Part shown: positions 6,249-17,686 of the stretch, piece by piece
Layout of the letters: every line of letters begins with the position of its first letter
Numbering within the stretch: the first letter of the stretch is position 1
Origin: Poteriospumella lacustris
Taxonomy: Eukaryota; Sar; Chrysophyceae; Chromulinales; Dinobryaceae
Direction: 5' to 3'
DNA length: 22,906 nt
Assembly: GCA_008000375.1 (NCBI GenBank)
Contig: SMOI01000463.1
Location: forward strand, 1 to 22,906
Notes under the pieces: model-generated
What the model saw: the letters and a program-made list of their open reading frames with translations, nothing else
Told to the model about the DNA's origin: nothing
Databases searched by the model: none
Translations under genes and position numbers: made by a program

Positions 6249-9200
6249 CTATGCGACGAGCTCCAACAGCCGCTTTCGTCGTTGGACAATGACCTGATGC
6301 TGCACGGCCGCCGCCGACTGGGCCACGTACGGCGACGATGAAGCCGCAGCGGCGCCCGTCGAGGAGGTATCCTTCGCGGGTGAGCTGTCGCTCTTCTTCT
6401 CTTCGAACGACGCCTCCTGGGCCAAGGCACTGGCCCCCGCCGTCGCGGGTTTGTCGCGTCGGCCATGGGCCGCATCTTTCGCGGGGATGATCTCCCCGGT
6501 CACGGCATCGTGTCGCGGGGCGTGCGGATGCTGCTGGAGCAGCTTCATGATGCCGGTACCGATGGGGATCGGCACGCCCATGATGATGCACTCGGAGACA
6601 CCGGAGATCTTGTCCTCGCGGGCGTGCACCGCCGCGTCGAAGAGATGGTCCGTCGTCTTCTCGAACGACGCCAACATCAACACCGACTCTTTCATCTTCG
6701 CCACACCGAAGCGCGTGATGCCCAAGATCTCGCCTTTGAACGTCATCACGTCGGACAACAACATCAAGTGACGTCGGTCGACCGAGATACCGTACGCCGT
6801 GAAGATGAACTTGATCTCTTGGGCAATCTTCGTCCGGGCCGCTTCAATGCCCAAGACGCGGAACATCTCCATGATGTGGTTCGTCGACGTCTCACGGAAA
6901 TCGATACCCGGCACCGTCATGACGTCGAGTAGCCCGTAGCCTTCGACCAACAAGTGATACTGCGTCCCACCGCTCTTGCTCTCTTCGTTGATGACCGCAC
7001 GACTGACCGACGGAATACCCTGGACGATGATCCCGGGCAACACGTCTTTCAGGGCCTGCAACGTGAAGTAGACCCGTTGTTCCGACGGCAAACTGCCCAT
7101 CGTCGTCAACATCGTCCCCCCGCCACCGTTCGAGGCAGCCGCGGCCGCCGCCGCCAGGGCACCCCGCTTGGCACGTTCCTTGACGGTGTAATCCGGTGGA
7201 AACACCCGCACCTTGTTGCCCTTCGTGTTTACACTCAAATGGTGACGCTTCAACGCACGTAAAATGGCGGGTTTGATGCCCGGGTTCACGGGGTTGAGAA
7301 TGGCCTCGACGACGGACTGGGCCGTGATGTTGAGGTGCATGCTGTTGATGAGGTCCATGTCGAGCTTGATCGCGATGTACGCGGCTTGCTTGTGGTACAC
7401 CGCCTTGATGTACGTGCACACCTCCTGCAGCGTCGACTTCTCGATGTGTGCCTTGGCGATGCGCGCCGCGGGCAACGAGTTGGGAAAGAAGAGCCGTGCT
7501 TCGATGATGGGCGTCGAGATGACGTTCGACGCGTTGATGATCTCTTTCAAACGGGGCACACCCAACGTCACGTTCATCGAGGCGACACCGGCGAAGTGAA
7601 ACGTCTTCAGCGTCATCTGTGTGCCTGGCTCGGACAGCGACTGCGCGCCCACGGCGCCAACGGCTTCACCGGGTTGAATCTGCGACAGATGGTACTTGTG
7701 CAGCGCATGGGTCAGCACCAGCTGCAGCTGGGACAGCGTCATGTGGAAGCAATGGAAGCGGATCAGCGAGTTCACTTGGTGGTGCTCCGCGGTGGCGGTG
7801 GTACCGGCGTCGACACGCGACCGTGCGAACCACGCCAACTTCTCGTCCGTGGACATCGCTTGCAACGCACGTTTCAAGGCGCGTACACCCATCGCGGCCG
7901 GCGATTTCGTCGTGGACGTGGACGACGAGGACGCTTGGCGAACCAACTTCTGCGTCGCCGCGGCGGCGGTAGCAGTGGTCTTTTGATCGGCCGTCTCCTG
8001 CAGAAACGTCTCCAGCGTCGCCAGATCTTGCGCTTTCTTCTGGAAGAAGACCCAGGTCTCTTCGAGGAACTGTTTACCCTGCGGCAACAACTCTTGAAAC
8101 GCACGCGAATCCAACGTCTCTTGGACATACGCCAACATCTCCTGCGACAACAGCGTCTCTTCGTCGGTGATATCGTACAACGGGAAGCCATCGGCGGTAC
8201 GTTGTTGCTGTGGTCCCGACGAGACGGTCCCCGCACTACCCGCACCGGTCAACCCCAAATCATCCGCCCGCGATGGATCTTCGTGCAACAAACGTTGCAC
8301 AAACTTCGGTGGATGAGGCAAGATCTGTGTCTTGGGGTGACGCAGCGAGTTCTGTTTGCCACAGATGTTGATCACGAGGCGATTGTAGTCGACGGGGCGG
8401 TCACCTTTCTCCATCAGTTGGGGGTTCAACCCGTCGTCACCGTACGAGAACTGGACGATCGTTTGTTCACTGTTCCGTACCGTTCCATCGTATTGCATCG
8501 AGAGATCTTCCAAGGCCTTCATCAACCGACGGGCCATGTAACCGGTCTCGGCGGTCTTCACCGCGGTATCGACCAGACCTTCACGACCACCCATCGTGTG
8601 GAAGAAGAACTCCGTCGCCGTCAAACCCGTGAAAAACGAATTCGCGACGAATCCTTTCGCTTCGGGGGTCAACGAATTCACCGGGAAATGGGGCAAGGTG
8701 CGGTTGACAAACCCATTCTGAATACGCGAACCACCGACTGACTGCTGCCCCAGACACGCAATCATCTGCGAAATGTTCAACAACGAACCTTTCGAACCAC
8801 ATTGCGCCATACACAACGGGGCATTGCGATGGTTCAACGCCGATTGCGCTTCTTTACCACAATTCTCACGAATTTTACCCAAAATACCGTTGACTTCCGA
8901 CTCCAACGACTGCAGGGCATCACAACCGGGCTTCAATTTGATACGCCCACTGTTGTACAACGAGATCTGCTCGGTCGCTTGGGACTGACCATCCTTCAGA
9001 ATCTTCTCTTTGATGCGCAACATGTGCCCCGAGGGCGTCACGTCATCGATACCAATCGAAAAGCCACGTTCACCGAGGAAACGGGACGTCAACTTGGCCA
9101 AACGAGACATACAACGGGTCGCTTCGGGGGCACCAAAGTCACGAATCAACGCGTAGAAGAGACCCGACTTCGAGTCTCCTCCCAACGTCTTCTTACCGAG

Positions 9201-11282
9201 ATTGCCACTGATCAATTCGCCCTTGTGGAAGGCGACAAAGCCATCTTCTTTGCAGAAATGACGGTCTTTCGTGTAGAAGCGTTCCTCACTCTCCACGTTG
9301 ACGAAGCATTTCGACTGACGATTCGGACGTACCAAGACGGAAATCACTTGTTTCCCGGTCCAGAGACGACGAGGTTTGAAGATCGTCGGGGGCGGAATGT
9401 CGATGTGTTCCTTGGCATCGGAGAGATACGCCACGAGGCGACAAAACTGCGCCTTCGTCAGAAACACGTCGCGTTGCGTCAACATGTACGCGCCCGTCAA
9501 GAAATCCTGCGTCGCCGCCACGAGTGGCTCACCGTTACGAGGAGACACCAAGTTGTGCGTGATCTGCATCAATTCATTCGCTTCCGCTTTCGCTTCCTCC
9601 GTTTGCGGGAGATGCAAGTTCATTTCGTCACCATCGAAATCGGCATTGTACGGTGCACAGGCGCACTCGTTGAAACGGAACGTGCGCCACGGAAACACCT
9701 TCACCCGATGCGCCATGATCGACATCTTATGCAGCGAGGGTTGGCGATTGAACAAGACCAAATCGTCGTCGTCCATGTGACGTTCGACGATGTCACCGAC
9801 TTTGAGGTTCGTGGCGAGTCGTTCACGGTCACCGTACTGCAAGCCAAAGACGGTACCGTTGCTCGCACGTAAGATATTCGCACCCGGATGTTTGTCTGGG
9901 CCATTGATGATCAATTGACGCATACGATGGATGTTATATTGATTCACACGCTCAGGGTAGGTCATCACCTTGGCCACGAGCTGAGGCACACCGACCTGGT
10001 CGATCGCCAGGTTCGGATCAGGCGAAATGACCGTTCGACCGGAGAAATCGACGCGTTTACCCGACAAGTTGCCACGGAAACGACCCTGCTTACCCTTTAA
10101 CCGCTGTGATAAGCCTCGGATCGCACGTTCCGCTTGTAACTGACGCGGAATACCCGGCGCTTCACCGTTCACGAAGAGAGCGACTTGAATCTGGAGGAAC
10201 TCCCAGTCCTCCGCCACCATTTTCATCGTCGCACCGCGGGACAACGCCATGCGCAACGCGTTGTTCATTTCAATGATTTCCTGCAGCTTCATGGTCAGGT
10301 CGTCCTCTGTACTGCCGCCACCCATGTCTTGCGGAACGGACGGTCGAATCGGGACAGGCGGCACGGGGACCACCCACACGACCATCGCCTCGGGGCGACT
10401 CTGTCGACTGCTCATCCACAGTAAGTGCAGATCTTCGTTGGGAATCTGCGACAAAAGCTCATATGCTCGCAAGGGGTTGATCAATTCGACTGGACGTTGG
10501 ATGGTTCCTTTCAAATCTGGGTACTGTTGGATCACCTCGTGCATCTGATGCACTTGCATGTCGATGTGGTCGCCCGCGTTCTTCGCGCGGTACTTTTCGT
10601 GCACAATCTTCATGAACGTGCCATTGAGCTTCTTCACCACACCTGTAAATTACACCAACAACAAGCATCGTCAATGAAGATCACCAGGGGCATGGCGACA
10701 GCGTGGCAGAGCCGTACCATTGCTGAAGCCACAGTAAGGACAGGTGGAGGCGCGTTTACACAGCTCCGACACTCTCTTGAACATAGCTGATCTAGCCAAG
10801 GCATCCATGTTCGAATTTTTCGCTTTTTTCAAAAAGCTAAGACGATCGTCGTACGACAACAACACGCGGGAACACGACTTGCAAATGCACTGCAGCACAC
10901 CCAGAGTGTGACGGAAATAACCCGCGTGGAACACTGGCAGCTCCAATTGGATATATCCAAAATGGCCTGCGCATTCTGCGAGCTTTTTACTACAGCAACG
11001 AGCAATAGAAAGGTCAATTTCAACTACAACTTGTTGACTGGCGCTCAAGACAGGTACTCACCCACACGTCTTGCAAGCGCTCACTTTGTCACTCACACCC
11101 ATACGCGGATCAATGCATCCAAATGGAGCTGCAGATCGCTGAGGCATCTGATATATGTCTCTGTTGGAGACTTGGATCTCGGACGACAAACGAAGTTCAT
11201 CGGAGTCCAACAATCCGAACTGGATCTTCGCGATCTTTTTCGGCGCATTAGACGGCGTTACAACCGCTTTGCGTTCCGACAT
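6249..11282 (-). CDS. RPC1: DNA-directed RNA polymerase III largest subunit (three exons)
   Basis: Largest catalytic subunit of nuclear RNA polymerase III, which transcribes tRNA, 5S rRNA and other small RNAs. Exons are 11282-11062, 10989-10718 and 10642-6249, giving 1628 residues. The joins restore two clamp zinc sites: Cys70, Cys73, Cys80, His83 (first intron) and Cys110, Cys113, Cys157, Cys160 (second intron). The catalytic magnesium loop NADFDGDEM is at 497-505, followed by the Pol III-typical LPQTEEAKAEA. The bridge-helix region is at about 832-871 and the trigger loop (GAVGAQSLSEPGTQMTLKTF) at about 1156-1187. Usual RPC1 length is 1390-1460; the excess is low-complexity inserts near 964-980 and 1051-1082, an Ala/Gly run near 1328-1340, and a tail of about 90 residues after GTGIMKLLQQ. 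The start ATG is the one directly before SERKAVVTPS; an upstream in-frame ATG at 11372 is less likely. Confidence 0.96.
10643..10717 (-). other. RPC1 intron 2 (75 bp)
   Basis: On the minus strand it begins GTACGG and ends TTTACAG. Removing it joins CPYCGFSN to GVVKKLNG in frame, completing the conserved zinc-binding segment; reading through gives a stop codon instead. Confidence 0.9.
10990..11061 (-). other. RPC1 intron 1 (72 bp)
   Basis: On the minus strand it begins GTGAGT and ends TGCTGTAG. Removing it joins ACKTCG to KKLAECAGHFGY, reconstructing the first zinc site of the polymerase clamp. Reading through meets TGA at once. Confidence 0.92.
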
Positions 11283-11682
11283 CTTCGATCTATTGCCTCG
11301 TACCGAATAGCTGACCCCACAGCCAATCGCAATATCGAAGTAGCTGGACCATGAATGGCATGCAAAGGTCATGCAATTAACACAACCATTCTCGCGGTTC
11401 TCTCTCTCTTCACCACCGTCGTCGCCTGCCAGAAAAGGTTCTTCGAGAGTGACCCAGCCATCGATGACCCTGGAGGCAACGTCGGTCGGTTTGTCTACTG
11501 AACTGCCACGGCGACACACGACACCAGGGGACCCAGGTTCCCAGATGTTGTAGACTTTGGTACATACATGGCGACGACGATGACAAATGGCTGGATATCG
11601 ATGTATCGGTATCGTATCTCGAGATTACATCGGCTGTCAATGCGCACTTTACCACACTTCGTTTTGTGAAAGGTATGTTTCT
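11283..11682. promoter_or_regulatory. Divergent intergenic region, RPC1 and channel-like gene
   Basis: About 400 bp separate the divergent start codons of RPC1 (minus) and the ion-channel homolog (plus). It must hold both promoters and 5' UTRs. I recognise no TATA box or other defined core motif. Open frames here are extensions of the two flanking coding frames. Confidence 0.5.
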
Positions 11683-13899
11683 ATGAGTCGCACGATGTCA
11701 TTTGGTTTGTCTGCGTGTCGACGGCTGTTGGTGCTGCTGTCTTGGTTGAGCATCGCTGCGATGGTTGTGGCAGCAAAGGCCAGAAGACACACCGCCCAAT
11801 TGGAAGCTGTTTCCAAGGCTTCGAAGGCCCCTGCTAAGCCAATGAGGGGAAGAAGTAAATATGCCGAAATGGCCCACGCTTCCGACCCCCTCGACTATAG
11901 TATGGAAGAACGTGTCGCCACCACTTCCGGGGCTATGTACAGCTACGACGATCAAGCGTACTTCACTGACGATGAAAATGGATTTGAAGATGACTTGCCG
12001 TCCTGTTATTATCCCACCGAAACCAACTACGCCAACTTGAAGTACTGTTACGGGCACCAGACGCGCAACATGCCGGATCCGTGTGTCTACGCTGAAGATA
12101 TGGTCTTTAACAACAAATCGGGAGCCTTCTCGGCCGATCAAACATTCTACAACTGTATGGCGAATATCCCGGACGTGGCGTCGATGCCTACGTTCTTCAA
12201 TGGCAAGTATCACGGCTGCATGTTGATTCTGACACAAGTGACCCTGCTCAACCTCGTCCAAGTCAACGAAATCGAAGGAATCGTGGAATTGCAAATCATC
12301 GTTGATTATACGTGGCAAGATCGACGGTATAACATGGGCGAATTTTGGAAGAATGTACCGGAGTCGTATTCGGGCTTCGATGTGACGGCGATGTTGACCA
12401 ACGACTCCATCGTCATGTGGCGTCCGACCATCGTCTTTCCCGATGCCAACGTCGTCGAAGTCATGGCCGAAACATTGACCATTTTACCTTCCAACGAGAA
12501 TAAAAACATTTCGATCTTTATGTACGAAGCGACGTATGACTTGGTCTTGGTGCAACCAGGTTTCAACTTCCGCCGCTACCCCAACGACGACCAAGACATC
12601 ATCATTCGCTTCTCCGCTTTGAACTTCGACGCCGAACAATTGCAATTGTTCCCTAGCAACGTAGCGTGTAGTTATTTACCAGACCATACGTGTTCCTTTG
12701 CCAGCAATGCAATGTGGATTTGGAAGAACGAGCCATCGTTTCAGTCGTGTACCGCGTACCCCGATCAAAAGGCTTCCAATATCTACCCATCGTTTGTGTA
12801 TTATTCCGTGAAGATTGTCCGCCAGGGCGATGGTATCATTGTCCGATTGGTCTTACCACTGATGATTCTGTTGCTTTTGTCGGCGTTGACCTTTTGGGTG
12901 ACCTACGAGAACCGTGTCGACACGACGATCACGTTGTTGTTGGCGGTGTCGGCCTTGTACATCGTCATTTTGCAGAGTATTCCTCTCGTCGGATACCTCA
13001 CGGACATTGACAAGTTCGTCTTCTGGATGTTTGTGATGTTGTGTATCGTGGTAGCGATGCATCAGGTCTACGCGACGTTGGTGGAGAAAGTCCACACGTG
13101 GCCCTTGCGCAAGATCTATATGCGCGCGATTGAACTCGGTGGACGGTGCTTCTTACCCCCCGCGATTGTCTTTTATTTCCTCGCGACGATTGAATTTGGC
13201 TCGGCGTCGACAAAGACCGCGTTTATTACGGTGACGATTCTGACCTCGATTGCGTTGTTGTTTGGGGAATTGTTTGGTATGCGGTCGTCGTATTACCACG
13301 CGATGGAAGCACTCATTGCCAAGGCAAACCGTCCAGAATTGACGACGAAAGAATTCTCGTGGATTGAGATTATGTGTTTGAATCATTATCTGTTTGGGGA
13401 GTGGTCCACGTCGTTGCATCGGATTGCGCACGAAATCAGTCTCCATGGCCACTTGCACTTCGAGAAACCCACGAGTGTGACGTTGCACAACATGACGTCG
13501 CTGTCCCAGGTGATGGGTGGCGTTGGCAGTGCTGGCGGTGGCGGTGGGGGTGGTGGTAGAGGCCGTGGACATGGCGACAAAGGGACGACAGCCACAGCTG
13601 CAGCAGCAGCGGCATTGAACCCGATGCATTCGTTGCAGAAGCGAGGATATGGCGACCGAGACGAGGTCGACCACGACGGCGGGTTCCAGTTGTCGGTGTC
13701 GCAACCGTACTTGGAAATGGCATCGTTTACTACCGCCGTTGCCGCTCCGACGGCAGCGGCGGCACCGCCTTCGATCGCTACGACGGCGACGTTCGCGACG
13801 GTGGGTAGTTCCAGTCCCAAGTCACCGCTGTCGCCGGGAGTGGCGGTGCGACCCTCCCACCACACGACGATTGACAGTGACGACGAGCCAGAAGACTAA
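11683..13899 (+). CDS. Pentameric ligand-gated ion channel homolog (Cys-less, extra TM, long tail)
   Basis: Encodes about 738 residues. From the ATG at 11683 a signal peptide is evident (hydrophobic core RRLLVLLSWLSIAAMVVAA at 13-31); the ATG at 11695 has better context (A at -3) and is an alternative, and an upstream ATG at 11587 would bury the signal. After an acidic region (68-104) comes an extracellular domain with a loop-A-like MWRPTIVFPDAN (245-256) and YPNDDQ (299-304) at the Pro-loop position, without the bracketing Cys-loop cysteines. M1 is at about 386-406, M2 412-434 (begins VDTTITLLLAV), M3 443-462, a short M3-M4 link, M4 488-505. A fifth hydrophobic segment follows at 512-531, then a tail of about 207 residues with Gly (618-625) and Ala (639-644) runs and an acidic end. 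The family forms ligand-gated ion pores in membranes; ligand and ion selectivity cannot be told. Confidence 0.85.
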   Translation: MSRTMSFGLSACRRLLVLLSWLSIAAMVVAAKARRHTAQLEAVSKASKAPAKPMRGRSKYAEMAHASDPLDYSMEERVATTSGAMYSYDDQAYFTDDENGFEDDLPSCYYPTETNYANLKYCYGHQTRNMPDPCVYAEDMVFNNKSGAFSADQTFYNCMANIPDVASMPTFFNGKYHGCMLILTQVTLLNLVQVNEIEGIVELQIIVDYTWQDRRYNMGEFWKNVPESYSGFDVTAMLTNDSIVMWRPTIVFPDANVVEVMAETLTILPSNENKNISIFMYEATYDLVLVQPGFNFRRYPNDDQDIIIRFSALNFDAEQLQLFPSNVACSYLPDHTCSFASNAMWIWKNEPSFQSCTAYPDQKASNIYPSFVYYSVKIVRQGDGIIVRLVLPLMILLLLSALTFWVTYENRVDTTITLLLAVSALYIVILQSIPLVGYLTDIDKFVFWMFVMLCIVVAMHQVYATLVEKVHTWPLRKIYMRAIELGGRCFLPPAIVFYFLATIEFGSASTKTAFITVTILTSIALLFGELFGMRSSYYHAMEALIAKANRPELTTKEFSWIEIMCLNHYLFGEWSTSLHRIAHEISLHGHLHFEKPTSVTLHNMTSLSQVMGGVGSAGGGGGGGGRGRGHGDKGTTATAAAAAALNPMHSLQKRGYGDRDEVDHDGGFQLSVSQPYLEMASFTTAVAAPTAAAAPPSIATTATFATVGSSSPKSPLSPGVAVRPSHHTTIDSDDEPED

Positions 13900-14419
13900 C
13901 TGACTGACCCCGCATCGTCCTCCAGTGTCATCTCTCTCCTTCGCCCGCCTCCGCCCCTCCTATTGTTCTCTGCCCATGGGGTGGCCTGCCATTTTCCTCT
14001 CCTCTGGATCACACCGTTGTTGTGTCTCCCCCGTTGACTTCCTCCACCACTCACACCTCACCTTCTCTGTTAGTTGCTTTCCTTTGGGTCCCCATGCCCC
14101 CCCCCCGCCACCGCATTAATACGTAGCTTTCCCTCCATCCCTTTCTCGCCCCTTGTGGTGTGGCCTATCGATTGTGGTTCGCATTCGTTCGATGCTAACA
14201 CCGCGTGTCCGTGAACGATATACATTGATGCTACCCGAGTGAGGTGTTTTGTTCGTTTTACTTGTATCGCCACGCCCGCTATCCTTTGTCGTTGTGCTCT
14301 TCTGGGGGCGTTTCTGCGGTCGTTTGTTTTGTTTTGTCTTGCTTTGACTTGTCGTGTGTTGAGAGCGCTTCCTTTGGTGTTGCACGTCTTGCGGTCATCT
14401 CCACGGGGAGGGGGCAGGG

Positions 14420-14451
14420 ATCCGCTTATTTGTGCATCCGCTTATTTGTGC
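14420..14451 (+). repeat. Perfect 16-bp tandem duplication
   Basis: ATCCGCTTATTTGTGC occurs twice without mismatch, at 14420-14435 and 14436-14451. Confidence 0.92.
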
Positions 14452-14566
14452 ACGTTGATCTGTTACGTAGATACGTAGACGTCATTCTCCATCAACTGTA
14501 CTCCCTTCTCGTCGCCTGTACGTATGACTGTTGTGCAAGGGCAACTTCGTCGTCATTGGGACCGTT

Positions 14567-14610
14567 CGGTAGGAAGGATCTGTTATCGTGTAGCGGTAGG
14601 ATCTGTTATC
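14567..14610 (+). repeat. Direct repeat around GGATCTGTTATC
   Basis: GGTAGGAAGGATCTGTTATC is followed after a short spacer by GGTAGGATCTGTTATC. The pair resembles a fragment of a tRNA A-box by eye (TGTAGCGGTAGG), but no B-box or cloverleaf follows, so it is listed only as a repeat. Confidence 0.6.
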
Positions 14611-15036
14611 TATAGATACACCCAGCGACCGTATCGAGCATCCGACAGCGAGTCTCACCTGGTCATCTGACGCAAATTAACTAAATTATAGGCCATCGTT
14701 GGCGGTCTCTCAAGAAAGAACATACACAGGGCCGTACCCTCGTCGGCATCGCCAACACCCACCCACCCCACAATGCCCGCGGTGGTTGTGCGACGAGGAT
14801 ACCACCCAACATACTACACACTACACAATCAGTGGCGAACAGGAGACCAATACACGGCATTCGCCTTCGACGCGAACAATGAACGAGGGTACCTACGAGG
14901 TAAGAGACGGAAAGTGATTCGAGGAGGAAGCTAACGAATGAGGAGAAGGAGGAGGGGGCAGGAAAGTAGAGAGCGAACGTCGTCCACGGCATAGAGGTAC
15001 ACGGACCATCAGCAGACGAGATAGATGCGCTGAAAG

Positions 15037-15092
15037 GGTGAGCGTAAGGAGGAGAGCGTAAAGAGGAGAGCGTAAAGAGGTGAGCGTAAACA
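15037..15092 (+). repeat. 14-bp tandem repeat, four copies
   Basis: GGTGAGCGTAAGGA, GGAGAGCGTAAAGA (twice) and GGTGAGCGTAAACA lie head to tail. The period is not a multiple of three, which argues against the overlapping minus-strand reading frame being coding. Confidence 0.9.
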
Positions 15093-15747
15093 ACGACGAT
15101 GTACGTCCGAAACGAGACATTGAGAGACCAAACTACAGACGGAAACAGTGGCGACGACACGAACGTACCCAACGCGTTGCTTCTCATTTCATGGACATTG
15201 ACGACGGCCGGCGACACAGCTATCGATACGCAACGGAAACTTAAAGTCAACACAACGACAACGTGTACAACCGATGGCTTTCTCTCAGACGTAACTCGAA
15301 CGAATGAGTGAGCACCGTTTGACGACGAGGCAAAAGCAATAGAGACACACCGTAAGGACATTAATGAAACGACCAGCGTCGCCCACAGTTCGTCCTCAGT
15401 CAGACAAAAAAAGGCACAGCAGGCAGACAGCACAGAGACGATACATAGAACAGGGAAATACGTGCGGGGAACGGACGAACTACGGGAGAAAGCGAATGGA
15501 TGGAGAAAATCATCCGACTGGTCGACATCACGGGCATCAGCTAAATGTTGGTGGATCGGATGAGGGAACAAAGGAGGTCAGGTGACGTTGAGAGTCGTCG
15601 CTGAAACAAACGTTTGTAGAATGGCCCACTTGGAACGAGGGAGGGGGAGACGATAAACAACAACCATAGAGAAAGAGACCACCGAAACAAGCTCTTATCC
15701 TATGTGGTGTGCGCTGGGAACAAGAAATTCAATTGATGGCGCTTCCC

Positions 15748-15764
15748 AGCGGCGGCGGCGGCGG
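15748..15764 (+). repeat. CGG trinucleotide run
   Basis: About five consecutive CGG units lie in the gene-poor region. Confidence 0.7.
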
Positions 15765-17686
15765 TGAAGCCGGTGATATGTGTAACAGATGGCAATTCGA
15801 AGCGATGAAAGCAACAAGCAACAATACCGAGATGTGGAGAGGTATCGAAGAGGAGTAACTGGCAACTGGTACCACCACAAGTGACCAGTCAAATGCGCAA
15901 CAGCAAAAGCGACCACGGAGCCAGCTGCATGACGAGACGATGAGAGACAGAGAAAAGAAACAGCATCAATGCGAGTGCTGAAAAGAGCATTTCGTTCGAG
16001 AATGGAAGGTTCTCCCCAAACCGGTTCTCGTATCAGATAACAACGTGTGGGGAGTTCAACGTGGAAGGCTCAACGCACAACTAACAGTGAACGTGCGATA
16101 CAACACACGATCAAAGAGTCAAGACGACAAACAAAGACTGGATATAACAGATCAGACCTCGGAGCAATTGATAACATACAGACACACACTTCACACAAAT
16201 TTGCACTCCGTTCTTCACCGATGAGCGGCGTACCGACGATCACCACCATAGAGATGACAGATGCGCCTTCGCCATCCTCATCACTGCATCACAGCCATTG
16301 GTTGAGAAGAAAAAGGGGGAGAAGAAATTCATAGATCAACAAAGCAACGTGTAGAGAGCATGAGAATACGTGCCCAACCTCCGGCGTCCACCAGGAAGAG
16401 AGGCTCTGGACGTCAGGAGAAACATTCTCTGAGTTAGGGGGGTGGGGAGACCAGGAGAGGAAAAGAGCAGTTCACTTTTTGGCAGACGCCTACCCCCAAT
16501 TGGAAACATCACAAGAAGCCGCCAGGCAGGAAACGAATTGATTACGAACTCGAAATGTGACCGAAAAGAAAGAACGAAAAAGGAGGTAGAAAAACCAAAA
16601 CCAAGAACACACGCAACACAAAACCGACGAGACATTTCGCTCCCAACAGAGCAAGCAACTCTCACCGACCGAGCGCTTAGGACAGGCAAAAACAAGTCAC
16701 GTCGTGTGAGCAAAGCGGATCTCAGCACGACGAGGCAGCATGCACGAACGAATCCTACGGTTACTGAACGTTGGAGGGGGGAGGGTGAGAGTTGCAACAA
16801 AACGGGACCATTCGAGAGGTTCATAAATCACCGGAGGCATGAGCCAAAAACAAACAGAGCAAACGAAGCGATACAACACGAAGGAAATGATCACAACATC
16901 CATAGCACGTTGCACACCATTTCCTACAGCATCAACAGCCATAGCAATCGCAGCACATGCGCAATTCAAATACAAACAAAAGCAAAAATCAAAGCAAGTG
17001 AATATCAAACTACAACGGGAACAACAACAAAAACAGCAGCATCATCATCACCATTCGTTCGAAAAAATATGAATGACATAACGGTAAACTCAACGATAAG
17101 TTTTCTGGGATGGCGTACTTCTTTCTCAGGGCAATCCATCCGATTTTTTATGGGCACGCAGGTGCACATTAGTTATTCTTGCTTGTACGCGTCTTTTCAT
17201 TGTTGTTTCACTGCCAAATGCACGGGTTATTGTTTGTTGTGATCTCGTCAGGTCTTAGGGCGATAAATGACGATGGGGGGAGGGTGGGGCTTTGACAGCG
17301 ACGAAAATCAGATGTGGAGTTCGAGCATCTTCTTAGCGCTTTCGAGACTGCAGTCTTGATAGTGAAAAGAGCGCTCTTAGTAGAAGCGGGGTATGTAGGC
17401 AGGCAGAAACGTCTCAACTTTCGGACACGTAAAATAAGATTGCCAACGCAGAAGAAAAACCCGAACAATCAATGACATCAATGCGAGGAGACGCCCTCAT
17501 CAGAACTACCGCAAAACAAATAATGATGCAGAGGTAACCCACACGAGAGAAACAGAACAAATCAAAATAATGCACAGAAACAAATAACATAAGTGACTTT
17601 GCGTTCATTCTCAGAACAGGCAATTGTGAAGGAGCGTAAGGACAAATGTGGTACGGTCAGAGAGAGCGGTTCAAATATGACATTGA

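Larger units (their letters stand above)
13900..14690. other. Pyrimidine-rich 3' flank of the channel-like gene
   Basis: No gene is seen. The plus strand is strongly C/T-rich, as after the other plus-strand genes, and includes a run of ten C (14097-14106). Two short tandem repeats lie at 14420-14451 and 14567-14610. It probably includes the 3' UTR. Confidence 0.55.
14691..17686. other. Gene-poor region with purine-rich plus strand
   Basis: Nearly 3 kb without a recognisable gene between converging neighbours. The plus strand is A/G-rich, apart from a T-rich patch at about 17090-17245, so minus-strand frames are artificially long and hydrophobic. The longest (14681-15571, minus) has no ATG at its beginning and crosses a 14-bp tandem array that would shift frame with each copy. 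A plus frame at 16442-17242 starts at GTG and is low-complexity. I see no domain in either. A minus-strand noncoding transcript or a very long 3' UTR of the gene ending at 17687 is possible. Confidence 0.5.

Noticed and set aside
7335-8741. 468-residue open frame on the plus strand
   Set aside because: It lies wholly antisense to the conserved RPC1 exon 3, starts without a supported ATG context and is Arg/Gln/His-rich, as expected from reverse-complement shadowing of a GC-rich gene.
14567-14612. Possible tRNA-like A-box sequence
   Set aside because: TGTAGCGGTAGG resembles an A-box, but no B-box or pairing arms follow; it is better explained as a short direct repeat.
14681-15571. 296-residue minus-strand open frame, hydrophobic
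   Set aside because: No ATG at its beginning, Ser/Val/Leu-rich owing to pyrimidine-rich sequence, and it crosses a 14-bp tandem array that is out of register with codons.
16442-17242. 266-residue plus-strand open frame
   Set aside because: Begins with GTG, is Lys/Thr/Asn-rich low complexity from an A-rich strand and shows no domain.
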